Source: Simmondsia chinensis
Taxonomy: Eukaryota; Streptophyta; Magnoliopsida; Caryophyllales; Simmondsiaceae
Direction of reading: 5' to 3'
NCBI GenBank assembly: GCA_018398585.1
Contig: JAGTTD010000006.1
Location: forward strand, 6,336,501-6,400,500
DNA: 64,000 nucleotides
Below, one piece after another: positions 1 through 11,269 of this stretch. Every line of letters starts with the position of its first letter. The first letter of the stretch is position 1. The translations under genes and the position numbers were made by a program. The notes beneath the pieces are model-generated. The model was not told the DNA's origin, searched no databases, and saw only the letters and a list, made by a program, of their open reading frames with translations.

Positions 1-977
1 AGTGAGAGATGTGCTCGGGTTGGGAGGGGGGTTTTGACAGGTTTGGCGTCACATAGGTTATGTCTAGAGAGGAGATTAATGGTGTATTTGTGTTTTGATA
101 GGAAGAGTTGATCAGGTGTGCGCTTAACCTCAATTCCAAGGAAGAAGTGAAGCGGGCCAAGGTCTTTCATGGCAAATTGGATAGAAAGAGAGGTAACCAA
201 GGTGCTAAGTTGGCCTAAATTGGTACCGGTTAGGATTATATCATCGACATAGAGTAAGAGGCAAGTTAGGTGAGAGTTTGTCTTCTTAATAAAAAGGGAT
301 GGGTCAGCACGGCAACATATGAAGCCAAGGCTAAGTAAGAATGTACTAAATCGCTGGAACCATGCCCGAGGTGCCTGTTTCAAACCATATAATGCCTTGT
401 GTAGGCGACATACATGATTTGGAAATTTAGGATGTATGAACCCTTTTGGTTGTCTCATGTAAACTTCTTCCTCAAGGTTACCATGTAGGAAAGCATTTTT
501 GACATCCCATTGCCAGATAGGCCAATTGTATGTGACAGCGAGAGTAAGTATAAAGCGTATGGTTGTTGGCTTGACAACAGGACTAAAGGTTTCCTTGTAG
601 TCAAGACCTTCACATTGGTGAAAGCCTTGGGCTACAAGGCGGGCCTTGAATCGTTCAACCGAGCCATCCGCTTTGTACTTGACTTTGTATTTCCAGGTGC
701 TTCCAACAAGGTTTTGAGAGGGGTCATGTGGTACTAAGTCCCAGGTGTTGTTGAGAATGAGGGCATTAAATTCATCCGCCATGGCTTCTTGCCACTTTGG
801 ATTTTTCACTGCCTGTGAGTAACATGTGGGCTCCTGAACTACAGTGATGGAGGAGAGAGATAGAGGGTACTTAGTCTTGCGTATACCAGCTTTAAGACGT
901 GTTTGCATGGAGTGCGTGTTAAGGCAAGGTCCAATCGAAGGGGGTTGCACATGGGGAGGGTGCTGTTCGATGTCGGG
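1..977 (-). CDS. copia reverse transcriptase domain, open to the window edge
   Basis: On the minus strand, after TAA 978-980, the frame is open through HSMQTRLKAGI and the copia RT signature: [55 protein letters not shown], and the catalytic LLYVDDIILTG. It ends in KDLGPLHFFLGIEV and LSKHKY, the last landmark before RNase H, which lies outside the window. All key Asp residues (the D of DVKNAF and the DD of YVDD) are present. A start codon is not expected because this is part of a polyprotein. Confidence 0.92.
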
Positions 978-1030
978 TTATGGTGCCTGGGGTTGTTCGG
1001 TGTCGGGTTGTGGTGCCAGGGGGATGGGGG

Positions 1031-2164
1031 TTACGGTAGGTTCGGGTGGTGGGGTTCCCAATGGGGCTGGTTCCCGAAGGGGCCCACTAGTATGCTCCAG
1101 TGGCTCGGTGAGCACCCTGGGTGAGGCTGAGGCGCCATAGGCCGCCAGGCAGCCGCAACCGGTGAGATGGGCGGGGGAAGGGGAGCAACCGGGGGGGTAG
1201 TACAAAGTAGTAATGGTGGGGGATTAGCGACATCAGAGACTATTTGACATTGATTAATAAGGTCATTGTACGGAAAACGGGTTTCATCAAAGACGACATG
1301 CCGGTTTATATACAAACGTTTAAGTTTAGGATCAAAACACCGATATCCCTTGTATCGGGCGGCATAGCCTAGAAAAATGCAGGGGGTGGAGCTTGGGGAA
1401 AGTTTATGAGGGGCACGGGGTGTGATGTTAGGATAACATGCACACCCAAAGACGCGAAAACGAGAGTAATCCGGTGGGGTTTGAAATAATTTTTGGAAAG
1501 GCGAATAGTTTGAAAGATTTGGTGTGGGTAGACGATTTATAATAAAACAAGAGGTACAGAAAGCGTTATCCCAAAACTCGTAAGGTAACTTAGAATGTAT
1601 TAAAAGTGTTCGTGCCATTTCAGATAAATGTCGATGCTTGCGTTCCGCCGCCCCATTTTGTTCGGGGGTATCCGGACAAGATAAGCGGAAATGAATACCA
1701 GCATCACGACATAGGGCATTCATGCGTCGATGATCGTATTCGCCTCCGCCATCACTTTGAAAAATCTTAATGGTCAAATTAAATTGGTTTTCAACTAGAT
1801 TTTTGAAAACAATGACTATTTTGTAAACATCAGATTTTTGTCGCATCGGACAAAGCCAGGTAAATCGAGTAAAATCATCAATAAAGAGGACATAATATTT
1901 AAACGCAGAGTTAGAGAGAACAGGAGATTGCCAAACAGTAGAGTGAATTATTTGTAACGGCATAGTAGTTTTGCGTAATACGCGTTCAAAAGGAAGTTTA
2001 TGGGACTTACCTAAGCAACATGAATTACATGTACCTGTAAATTTAACTCGCGAAAACAAATGTCTTTTACAAATCAAATCAAGAATAGCATTGCCTAAGT
2101 GTCCTAATCTTTGATGCCACAAATCACCATTCCGCACATGTGCTACGAGTCCAATGTCATGAGG
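1031..2164 (-). pseudogene. copia integrase (zinc-binding head and DDE core)
   Basis: GAG-pre-integrase head (WHQRLGHLGN, then CNSCCLGKSHKLPF) is followed by the DDE core: the first Asp in YYVLFIDDFTRFTW, the second in IFQSDGGGEYD and the Glu in PEQNGAAERKHRHLSEMA. The usual copia motif FRVFGCACYPN follows, then a proline-rich linker where the frame ends at 1031. The next part of the polyprotein is in another frame, so one frameshift lies between about 1031 and 1205. Confidence 0.9.
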
Positions 2165-2560
2165 CTAGAAACTATATAGGGACCCATTACTGGGTACTCG
2201 AAGAAGCGGCGTCCCCGTAGTTTTGTCCTTGACACAAAAGAAATTGGAGTCAAATTCAACCCTACAATTATTATCTTGGCATAGTTGTTCTATGGATAAG
2301 AGGTTATGTGTGAGATTAGGTATAAGCATAACGTTTTTAAGCTGTAGGGAGGAGTTTGGGGTTGTTATAGAAGTAGAGCCCACATGTGTCACAGGTAGTA
2401 ACACACCATTACCAACAAGAACACTCTTATGACCGGAATAAGGAAGAAGAGTTTTGAGAATACCTGGATTGGGCGTCATATGGTTTGTAGCGCCGGAGTC
2501 AGGGTACCAGTTGAAATCGTGCGGTTGTCCAATCAACATGGCAGCAAAGGATTGAGAGGG
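2165..2560 (-). pseudogene. copia aspartic protease domain
   Basis: The frame continues from the zinc knuckle into WYPDSGATNHMT, whose DSGA is the catalytic motif of retroviral-type aspartic protease. The domain ends at LYSF followed by TAG (2165-2167). Reading through that TAG continues in frame into the integrase zinc-binding region (LWHQRLGHLG), so the stop is a point mutation and not a natural end. Confidence 0.85.
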
Positions 2561-2599
2561 ATCCGGAGCGGGGGTTTTGTCAAACCGGTGGCGACAAGT

Positions 2600-4006
2600 G
2601 AGAGCCGTGTGACCAACTTGAAAACAAATTTGGCAGTATTAGGGACCGGGACCGAGCACACCTGCACTAGAGTTAGAAGGGAGACCAAATGGGGATCGGA
2701 CTGAGCTAGGGTGAGGGGGTGCACCAGTTGGAGCCGGGTACGGGTGCTGGCCGAGCTGTCCACCACAACCGCCACGACCCCCCCGCTTGTTCCTGCCTTT
2801 GCCAAGGCCACGGTTGCCACCGTGGTTCGGGTTGCTACAGCCTGGTTGTTGACTGGGCTGGGGTTGACCCTGTGCCACCATTGCGTGGCTAGTGTCGGGG
2901 TGAGGACGTCCAGATTGGCGAGTTAAAGCAGCATCTTCATTGAGTAACGAGGTTTTTAACTCCTTGTAGGTATATGTTTTGTTTGTTTGTCGAGAAAACA
3001 TGGCAAAAGCACTATATTCGGTGGGTAAACCATAAATTGCAAAGTGTTGAAATTCTTTTTGAGAGACAGGAGAACCAATGGCAGCTAGGTCGTCCGTTAT
3101 TGATTTTAATTCTGAGAGGTAAGCGTCCATTGTTTTGCTATCCTTACGGTGATTTATTAATTGGGTTCGGAGATCAAACTCTTTAGCCATGGAGTGATCC
3201 CGAAAACGTTTAGCCAAGGCATCCCACATGGCTTTGGATGTAGAGTAGCGAACAATGTCATTTAATAAAGGACGAGACAAGGTAGCAGAAATGCAGGATC
3301 TGAGATTTTGATCCGTGCGAACCCAATTGAGATAATCTGGGTTTTTAAAGGTAGATCCATTGGGAAGATTGATTTGGGTAGGGGGACAGGGATAGGTACC
3401 ATTTATAAACCCTAATAATTGGTGAGAGATTAGTAACATGTTAAGCTGTTCACGCCAGGGCGGATAATCAGTAATTGACTCAAGTTTGATTGTTACAATA
3501 TTAGCAATATTAGATAGGGGAATTAAAATAGGTGAAGGGGACTGATAATATAAATTAGAGTTTAATGGACTAGGGTTGAGAATATTGGGGTAAGTAGACC
3601 CGAAGTCGCCACTGACACTAGGGAGTGACGATGGGGGGTTGGGTGCTGCGCCGGCACCAGCACCGGCAGTACCGGTGACTGGTGTGGAGAAAGGAGGAAG
3701 GGAGAAAAGAGAAGGGAAGGAGGTGGGGATGCCCAAACTAAGTCCCGAGGTCACTTTAGGCCTCCCAAGTGGTGGTAGAGTACCAGAGATGGCGACACCG
3801 GCATCGACCGACCGAGAGATTGGGTCGCCGGAGGTGATGGACCCGACGTAACTGGTGTCGGGCACCACCCCAGGCATGGCGGCGCCGAGCATTGCTGGTG
3901 GGGGGGCGGTACTATTGAAACCGTCCTCCACCAGCGGCTAAGCGGCGACAGAACGAGGAGGAGAAGAGAGAGCGTTAGCGTAGGATCGACTAGTGTTAGT
4001 TGCCAT
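2600..4006 (-). pseudogene. copia gag with CCHC zinc knuckle, two premature stops
   Basis: The likely ATG is at 4006-4004, about 130 bases after the PBS. After 22 codons the frame meets TAG (3938-3940), then is open for about 430 codons to TAA at 2639-2641. The middle part has the copia gag (UBN2-type) pattern, including YPPWREQLNMLLISHQLL and a MWDALAKRF segment. Immediately after the TAA and in the same frame is a CX2CX4HX4C knuckle (CQICFQVGHTALTC), so the stop separates the capsid region from the nucleocapsid. Both stops lie where a Gln codon would fit (CAG or CAA changed by one C to T). The C-terminal basic Gly/Arg-rich stretch precedes the knuckle. Confidence 0.85.
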
Positions 4007-4136
4007 TGATGAATTAAAGAATGAAAAACTGAAAAAAAAAAAAAAAAAAAAAAAGAAATCAACACAATGCAATAAATTAAAAAAAAGAACAGAAATTAAA
4101 GAGCGGAAGAAAAAAAAAAGAAAAGGTCAGAGCCTG

Positions 4137-4149
4137 GGCTCTGATACCA
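4137..4149 (-). other. Primer-binding site (initiator tRNA-Met)
   Basis: Minus strand reads TGGTATCAGAGCC, the standard plant copia primer-binding site complementary to the 3' end of initiator tRNA-Met. It sits a few bases inside the 5' LTR. Confidence 0.85.
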
Positions 4150-4151
4150 TA

Positions 4152-4331
4152 TGAATGTAGAGAATTATATAAATTAAATGAATAAAAGAGATTATATAGG
4201 GGGCCTATATATAGGCAGAGATAAATACAGAAATGACTAAAATACCCTTGTACATACTATAAGTCAAGGGGTACAAGGGCAAAATACAATGTAAACCCTA
4301 GGCTAGAGGAGGGTTCTAGAATACTCTAATA
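4152..4331 (-). repeat. 5' LTR of the copia element at the left edge
   Basis: This is the stretch directly upstream (minus sense) of the primer-binding site. Its 3' end (minus sense) is near 4152-4156. Its 5' end reads TATTAGAG in place of the usual TGTTAGAG. The partner LTR is outside the window, so the boundaries are estimated from the PBS and the terminal motif only. Confidence 0.6.
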
Positions 4332-4659
4332 ATGGTAACTATCGTAAGGCATTTGTTTCGTATCGTTTTGTTTTTATGGTGTTTGGTTTTTAAACTAAAA
4401 AGTAAGTTCTGAAAACAATATTTTCTGACTCTTAATTGTTTTGTTAGTATTTTCCTAATTTGATATGCATTTTTTTCGAAATCCTAAGTAATATATGTAT
4501 ATAAGTTATATTATGTTAGTGGTTACTTTTTAAACAACAAATATAATTAAGATAACGGTAATAACTGGTTTATCTTATTATTAAATTAAATAGTATTATT
4601 GTCGAGGAAGCGCTAAATAGATATGTTTGTTAATAGGTCTCTTAGTATTATCCGTTGAG
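4332..4659. other. No gene seen (AT-rich spacer between two copia elements)
   Basis: AT-rich sequence with short T-rich runs. I see no coding signal and no clear terminal repeats. Confidence 0.5.
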
Positions 4660-5125
4660 TGGAGTATTAAAATTCTTCACAATTGCTCGAAAATTTGGAC
4701 AATATCTTACTTGGAGAGGATGGAATTTTTAGAGAGAGGGGCTGCCATGGCTGAGAGCGAGAAAGCTTCTTTGAGAATTTTGTTCTATATTTTATGAGTA
4801 ACCTCAAAACCAATTTATAGAGAAAAACACAATCTCTCCATAAGTTATCAGTTGAGCAAAATCAAGTAAGTCGGAGATAATCTTAGAAGTAGCCAATGTT
4901 AGTGGGAGAAAAATAAGAAACCAATTGAGCAATTTGTGGAGATATTAGTCAGATATGAAAAATCGTCTTTCAAATTCATAATGGAAAAATTAAATTCCCA
5001 AACATTAAAAATTAGGTCGGAAAAAATACTACCACGCAGCCCACGGTCGACCCGATGCAGCGCGCCCATGTGGTCCAATTTCAATAATTAATGTTACTTC
5101 AAAAAATTTTGAAGCATATCCAACG
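4660..5125 (-). repeat. 3' LTR of the old copia element
   Basis: Aligns to 9902-10267. It retains about 85 bases (roughly 4718-4805) that the other LTR lacks. Terminal CA has decayed to CG on the plus strand. Confidence 0.75.
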
Positions 5126-5140
5126 ATCCCTCAGTACCAA

Positions 5141-6017
5141 GTAAGGAGAGTTTCAAATACCTGGGATCCATGATACACCAAAATGGTAAAGTGGATGAGG
5201 AAGTCAGCAACAGGATTAAAGTAGGCTGGCAGAAGTGGAGGATGGCATCCGGGGTGCTGTGTGATAGAAAGTTCCCGCTAAAGTTAAAGGAAAAATACTA
5301 TAGGACGGTAGTAAGACCGGCTATGCTATATGGGGCAGAGTGTCGACCAATGAAACAAAATCAAACACAGAGGATGAAGGTGGCAGAGATAAGGATGCAG
5401 CGCTGAATGTGTGGTCACACAAGGAAGGATAGAATTAGGAATGATGTGATACGAGGTAAGTTGGGTGTAGCCTCGATCGAGGATAAATTGAGGGAGCGCC
5501 GCCTAAGATGGTTTGGACATATTAGCAGGAGACCGACTACAGCCCTAGTCAGGAGGTGTGAACAGCTTCACACAACGCTAGGCAGAAGAGGGAGGGGCGG
5601 ACCAAAGAAGAGTTGGCTGGAGACGATCCGTCACGACATAACCCACCTAAACCTAAGAGAGGAGATGGCTTCAGATAGGGCACGATGGAGGGCTAGCATA
5701 AGGGTAGCGGAGATGGCAGAGTAGATTAGTGCAGGGAGGGACTGGTAGTTTAAGATCCTTAGGCAGGCATAACCTCATTTAGTCTTTGATCATGCTCCTT
5801 CCTCTTCTTCTTCTTCTTCTTCTTCTTCTCCTTCCTCAAAACTCATTGGTAATTAATTGGTGATTTATTTGCAGGCACTCAATTACTTCAGGTTGGGGGT
5901 CCTCGGAAACAGCCTCCTTTCCACCCGGAAGGGGTAAGGCTGCGTACATCACCCCTCCCAGACCCTGCTTTCTGCCGGAGCCGCGAGGCACTGGGACTGT
6001 TGATGTTGTTGTTGTTG
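5141..6017 (+). mobile_element. 5'-truncated RTE-type LINE with 12-bp target duplication
   Basis: Flanked by the direct repeat CCTCAGTACCAA at 5129-5140 and 6018-6029. The 5' part encodes the C-terminal end of RTE-clade reverse transcriptase in plus frame (EEVSNRIKVGWQKWRMASG, then RRLRWFGHISRRP and RARWRASIRVAEMAE). One in-frame TGA (5404-5406) lies between the two parts. After the stop come a pyrimidine-rich 3' UTR with a CTT/TTC run (5802-5835), the conserved block with GGAAACAGCCTCC and AAGGCTGCGTACATC, and a terminal GTT repeat. RTE elements end in short tandem repeats rather than poly(A), which matches. Confidence 0.9.
5170..5724 (+). pseudogene. RTE LINE reverse transcriptase, C-terminal fragment
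   Basis: Two adjoining stretches in one frame separated by a TGA at 5404-5406 encode the tail of an RTE-clade ORF2, beyond the RT catalytic core. The MCGHTRKDRIRNDVIRGKLGV motif recurs on the opposite strand at 18937-19125, which confirms the family within this window. It is a dead-on-arrival truncated copy. Confidence 0.85.
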
Positions 6018-9000
6018 CCTCAGTACCAATGTCTTTTGGACTTCAATCGACACCTAGTAAGCATGTGTGACCCACATCCTTTTAGGTGAACAAGTCTTGA
6101 ACCTAAGAGGTCATCGTGAGGCACACACATATATACCCACTTTATGTGGTTCCAACATTGTGATGTATTCTACGAACAGGACTTGTAAAGTCCTTACTAA
6201 CAATTCGAAACCTGGGTACTTGGGGAACGTTCTAGAGAGTAAGCCCTTACTCTCGATAGAGGATGTTTAATCACCCCCACATTCGCATAAGTGAGTCCAT
6301 TACGTGTGCTGCCCCACACTGCCACATAGGCTATGGAGCATGGAGCTCATCCTCAACATTATGGCAGGTCGATGTGTCCATCAAGTGTGTTGCCCTGCAC
6401 GACCGTAACAGGTTATGGACAACATTAAGAGCGTAGAACTCAACCTCAACGTCATGCCAGTTTTCACAAATCTGTAAGCCACAAAACAACATTAACTTGG
6501 AAGAGATTAGGGTGGCTTAATCACAGCTCTCTCGACCTTGGGTTCATTTGACCCATTAAACATCAAGAATAACTCTCGAGACGAGTATCCACCAAGGTCA
6601 AGATTCACAAGTGGGCTTAAGTCCCATTCCCTCTACCATACACGCCTCGCCTTCTTAAAAGGCCCTTAGATATATGTCACCTTCTTAAAAATTCCTTTAT
6701 TATAAGCTTCCTTCTCAAAAGGCCTTTATTATAAGTCGCCTTCTCATAAGGCCTTTAGTATAAGCTACCTTCTCAAAAGGCCGTTATTATGTGAGCCTCC
6801 TTCTTAAAAGGCCTTTGGAGGTAAGTCTCCTTCTTAAAAGGCCTTTATTAGAAGATCCATTAAACAGTCTCACTCCTAACTTAAGTGAGATCATTAATGT
6901 CCTTCGACATCATAGCTAAGGCAACATGCCTCTCGCTTGCCAAACCCATCAGGTGTGCAATGCTCCCACTATCCTTCACGGACTATGGGTAGGTAAGCAT
7001 TAAGCTCAACCTTCACAAATGGTATTACAGCACTGTACATAAATCAAAGGGGTACTTATGTGGGCATTGCTAACATCAATTTTATGTTGCTCTTACCTTC
7101 TAATTGAGGCATCTGCAGCGAGCTGCTAAACAAACAACTCCATATCCTACCAACTTCAACAAAAGTGAGTATAACACAATAATAGCACGTATCATGTCAA
7201 TAAAATCATATCTCCACCTCAAAGTACTCAAATAGTACACACACAATTGGCAAAATAATTATATACCACGAAATATCAGTTTTACATATTATCACAAGAG
7301 AGAAACTTTATTGTCCCAACTCAACTGGACCACCACTAGTTGGTTCACAGCAAATCATAATCTATAAAGTGCCTTTATCTTTCAAACTAAGGTAGCTCAA
7401 GTGCTAGCATCATGAAGTTATTCGCACAGATTTTGGATAGTCACCACAATAATATTTCCACCATAATCAATTTTCATAAGCTAGCTATAACTAGCAAACA
7501 TCGGTAGAACTGCAATAGTCACGAGAGAGTAAGGTCAAATAGCATTTATCATAGGCTCTCGGTCTTACAAAACCCCCATAGGGGAATGTCTCATACTACA
7601 TTCCTAAGCGATTCAAATTTTCTACCTGCTAACTCAAACTTTAAAACAGTGCAGGTTTAAGAAAGGTATCTCAAAATACAGCTCACTAACAAGCCTAGAC
7701 ACATAGTCATTAATAGAATAGTTCTCTTCAAAGTCAAACACCCAATTGGCATTACAATATCCATCTAATCACAATGAGTCTCTCACAACGTACATTCAAA
7801 TCCATACTACTTCATTTTGTACCTTAACTATTTGATTACTTTGATAATTATCAATTGCATCAAGGTATATAGACTAGATCTACTAATGGCATATGATATA
7901 CTAGGACGAGTGTTGTTTATCAAAACATAACACAATCAATTACCTTAGCTTGTTTAGCTTGTGACACAATGCCACATTTTTCTCCTCTTCAAGTAAACAC
8001 TAGATTCATATAGTATGTCATTAAAATGACCAAACTCTCTAATGATTTTCCCCACATAATCAAGGGTTAAACCCCTCAGGTGTTATAGCAATTTTTACCC
8101 TAAGTATCACACTACCTCACATAAGCTTTTCATATCAAACATGAACTCAAGAAAAACTTTATAATGTTTACATTGTTCACACTCTTGCCAAAAACGGTCA
8201 TATCATCAACACAATAATTCACCTATTCAAGATGTCACTATCAGAAAACTCATACGTGACTAAAGACAGTCAAATTTTGATGCTACCGTCTAAGGGTTTG
8301 ATAAGGATCACATAGGGAGTTTCAAACATATAAATTTTGTATTCTATTTAGGAACATCAAACCCCTCTAGTTATTCCACACAAGTTTCTCACTTAATAAC
8401 ATAATTCAAAAGATTAGGTTTCCTATCAACCCCTAAGAAGACCCATTAGTACCTACTCATAACTGAGTCCGACTTATTATTAACGACCTCTTTCGAGATT
8501 AGTGCACCTTTTATTTCATGACCTCAACAAGGGTTTTAGTTTTTTTTTTTTTTTTCATGTACCATTTATGCACTAAGGACATGAACACCCAAAAAATAAA
8601 GTGTTCAACAAAGAAGGCAGAATCACGATCAGGAAAACCTATTTTGGCTAGTGACCCCCACACTAACAGGTAGATGAGATTTAGAAACATAATCCTTGCT
8701 TTATCTAATCTTTAAATGAGGAGTCATTTAAAGTGAGTAGGGACTGCAATAGGGTTTCCCCCACAACTTTGAGCTTAACCCAAGGCCAATGAACAACAGA
8801 TCTATCATGTCCTTAAGCATTTTATTTTTCACCACAATCTTTCTCAAGGAAGGGATATTACATTCACCACCTATCAGTTAGAATATTTAATGATATAGCA
8901 TCCAAAATGATAACAGAGTTATTTTAGATAAACTGAATTTAATCCAATTAATTCATTTGAACACAATCCATACTATGCCTTTTATAATTCAAAATAATAC

Positions 9001-9901
9001 AAGACATTCAACCCATTTTATTCACTTTACCATAATTCACAATACACAAAATTCAAATTGATATAAGGCATTTCACAGTCACAAGACTTTTAGGACTAAG
9101 TGCCAACGTTCATCATGTTACCCACTCCGGTGTGAGACGAATACCAAAATGCAAATGATTTATGCAATAAGCCATTTCCCAATAACAATCTACACAAGCT
9201 AACCATTAGCAATTACATGTGGACTCACAATGATTAGAAAAGGATTATGGTAAATTGCTCCTAATTAGCTATTTTCACACAAAAAGACATAATCTCCATA
9301 TTACGCTAGCTCATGCCAATATTCAAAAGATTGTGATTCTAGCATGACAAAATAGACGTGGCCAATATTCAAAAGGTTGCGTATGTCAAACTGCTTAAAC
9401 AGGAGCTCTTGAGGCACTGGGAATGTTGCTTACTTTAAACTACGCCCAACCTCAATTTATTATTTTACCTCAAAAATGAAATAAAAAACAATTTAAATGG
9501 GTCTTATCTCAAATAAAAACTGCTATAAACTCCAACCATAAATATATTTTTTTTCTTTTCTAAATCTCGAGCGGGCCGCATTCTACTAGGCCCAAGCGGT
9601 CTGTTCTTTTACTGGGAATCATAGCTGGGGCCGTTTTTATATTCCTAACAATTAACAAAAGACCACCTCTATTTTATTATCAAATCTAACCACATGGTAA
9701 TGTTCTAGTTACTCACGTAAACGACTTTAGATTGTTAGAAATATAAGGGGAAAGAGAAATTAGAACTTCTCTAAAAGACGAAAATTGTTGTCGTGTCATA
9801 GAGTTCACCCCTTCCCTCATGTCATTTATGCCCCTGCACTGGTACAAAGGGACCGAACAGCACTCCGACCCCACGGGTTAACACGGCATCCACCACTAGG
9901 G
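6018..9901 (-). other. Decayed interior of the old copia element
   Basis: No open reading frame of note. Contains copia pol remnants at about 7690-8300 on the minus strand and a tandem GGCCTTT-rich array at 6650-6860. The gag end (8500-9890) is too decayed to read. A T-run lies at 8540-8556. A short string at 9402-9428 resembles the end of an RTE/SINE tail but lacks the rest. Confidence 0.6.
6650..6860. repeat. Tandem repeat, about 35-40 bp unit (CTTCTYAAAAGGCCTTTATTA)
   Basis: At least six diverged copies of a unit containing CCTTCTTAAAAGGCC followed by TTTATTATAAG lie head to tail. Each copy carries the near-palindrome AAAAGGCCTTT. Confidence 0.8.
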
Positions 9902-10267
9902 TGGAGGATTAAAATACGTCACAATTGTTCGGAAATTCAGACAATATGGTAATTGGAGAGAACTGAATAACCAATTTAAAGATAAAAACTCAATCTCTCC
10001 ACAAGTTATCAGTTGAGCAAAATTAGGTAAGTGATTGGAAGTAGCAAATGTTAATGGGAGAAAATAAGCAACCGGTTGAGCAAATCGTGGAGATATTAGT
10101 GAAATATGTCTTTCAAATTCACAACGGAAAATTTAAATCCCTGAACATTAAAAATCGGGCCAGAAAAAACAGTATCAAGCCACTCATGCCCGGCCCAACG
10201 CAGCACACCCATATGGTCCAATTTTAATAATTAATTTTACTTCAAAAATTTTGAAGTACATCGAACA
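9902..10267 (-). repeat. 5' LTR of the old copia element
   Basis: On the plus strand begins TGGAG and ends GAACA. Aligned with 4660-5125, including the shared block around the phrase TTATCAGTTGAGCAAAAT. It carries an internal deletion relative to its partner. Confidence 0.75.
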
Positions 10268-10482
10268 AGGGATCCATCTTAAATTCATAGATTAGAGATG
10301 ATTGTTGACTCCCTCTGAACCATCTCAATCTAATATGGTTCAGAGACTATCATAGACGCCTCTAATTTTTGAATTTGAGACAAATACTGTAATCTTAGAA
10401 TTGAAGTGGATATTTATAGTTTTTATTTCCTTAAAGTTAATATTTATAAGAAATAGTATTTGATTAAATGAGCTAAAGATAG

Positions 10483-10884
10483 TGATGCGGCCCTGTCTCC
10501 TTTGGCAGATAGCTTGGCGGATGAGTCATTCGCGGGTTGGCAGCTATGGCTAGGCGAGATCAGGAGGGATGTGGCTGGAAGAGGAATCGCGGCTTAAAGA
10601 GTTGATGATGATATCGGCAACACCTAGGCGAGGAGGGGTTGGCGGCAAGGAAGGCCCAGCGGATATGGAGACGCGGCACATGGATTGGACTGCTGCAGAG
10701 ATAGAGTTTGAGTTGGATTAGGATTAGTATTAGCTTTGGATTAAAATCTTTTAGTGATCATATATACGAGTTGTGAGAATCGAGCATATTTTCCCCTTAA
10801 TTTTTATTAGTGATTAATAAAATAAAAAAGGAACGCAGTTGAATCCTTCCTGTTCCCATAAATCTCACTTTACGCGCTACATCA
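10483..10884 (+). repeat. 5' LTR of the gypsy-type element
   Basis: Starts TGATG and ends CTACATCA; aligns to 16748-17278 over its whole length apart from one internal gap. Confidence 0.88.
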
Positions 10885-10885
10885 A

Positions 10886-10905
10886 TTGGTATCAAAGCAT
10901 AGAAC
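10886..10905 (+). other. Primer-binding site of the gypsy-type element
   Basis: TTGGTATCAAAGCATAGAAC follows the LTR end by one base. It differs by one base from the usual initiator tRNA-Met site TGGTATCAGAGC. Confidence 0.8.
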
Positions 10906-10915
10906 GATTTCTGAG

Positions 10916-11152
10916 ATGGCCCGTGGGCGACAGAGATTTGCCGCCATCGATGACGTTTATGAGCATGGCCATCAACTGCAGAACAAGAGGAGATTCAAGG
11001 AGGTAGAAGAGATATTTCCGACAAATCGAGCGTTGCTTGATTCAACTGGGGGGAAATCTCGACTTGGAACTGGGAACCCAGCCCTCTGCACCCGCCAACA
11101 CCGGGTGAAGAAGAGGAGACGGACAAGACCAGAATCCGTTCCCAGGTGCTAA
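10916..11152 (+). pseudogene. gag-like N-terminal ORF of the gypsy-type element
   Basis: The ATG at 10916 starts a basic ORF of 78 codons (MARGRQRFAAIDDVYEHGHQ...) just downstream of the PBS, where gag is expected. The C-terminal half is rich in Arg and Lys. It stops at 11152 and the following sequence has further stops, so gag is truncated. The capsid domain itself is not recognisable. Confidence 0.6.
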
Positions 11153-11269
11153 GCTACAGCATCCTAGGCCGAGGCAACATCGGCCCAATACCGGCAATGC
11201 CAATATTGATGAAAGGAGGTAGGAGTCCGATCTCCGGATTGATATTTCAGAGTTTGAAGAAGAAGGCGT

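Larger units (their letters stand above)
1..4331 (-). mobile_element. Ty1/copia LTR retrotransposon, runs off the left edge
   Basis: On the minus strand the order is LTR (about 4152-4331), primer-binding site (4137-4149, TGGTATCAGAGCC), gag, zinc knuckle, protease, integrase and reverse transcriptase. PR-IN-RT is the Ty1/copia order. RNase H and the 3' LTR lie outside the window. Gag through integrase share one reading frame, broken by TAG 3938-3940, TAA 2639-2641 and TAG 2165-2167. A frameshift in the proline-rich linker (about 1031-1205) and TAA 978-980 separate it from the RT frame, which is open to the window edge. It is a recently dead copy rather than an ancient one: domains are otherwise collinear and complete. 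Confidence 0.93.
4660..10267 (-). mobile_element. Old, degenerate Ty1/copia element with paired LTRs
   Basis: Two direct repeats, 4660-5125 and 9902-10267, share long aligned stretches that end at the same relative points, and the 9902 copy ends in canonical CA. Between them the minus strand holds decayed copia pol. Around 8000-8230 it reads YCVDDMTVFGK (catalytic VDD at 8202-8216) and later a decayed MKDLGE-type segment; around 7690-7780 there is an RNase H-like segment. Stops and frameshifts are frequent, so no protein survives. An RTE LINE (5141-6017) lies between the low-coordinate (3') LTR and the interior. Clean 5-bp target duplications were not found, which fits great age. Confidence 0.75.

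Noticed and set aside
9402..9428. GAGGCACTGGGAATGTTGC resembling the end of an RTE/SINE tail
   Set aside because: The preceding conserved tail block is missing, so a separate element cannot be supported.
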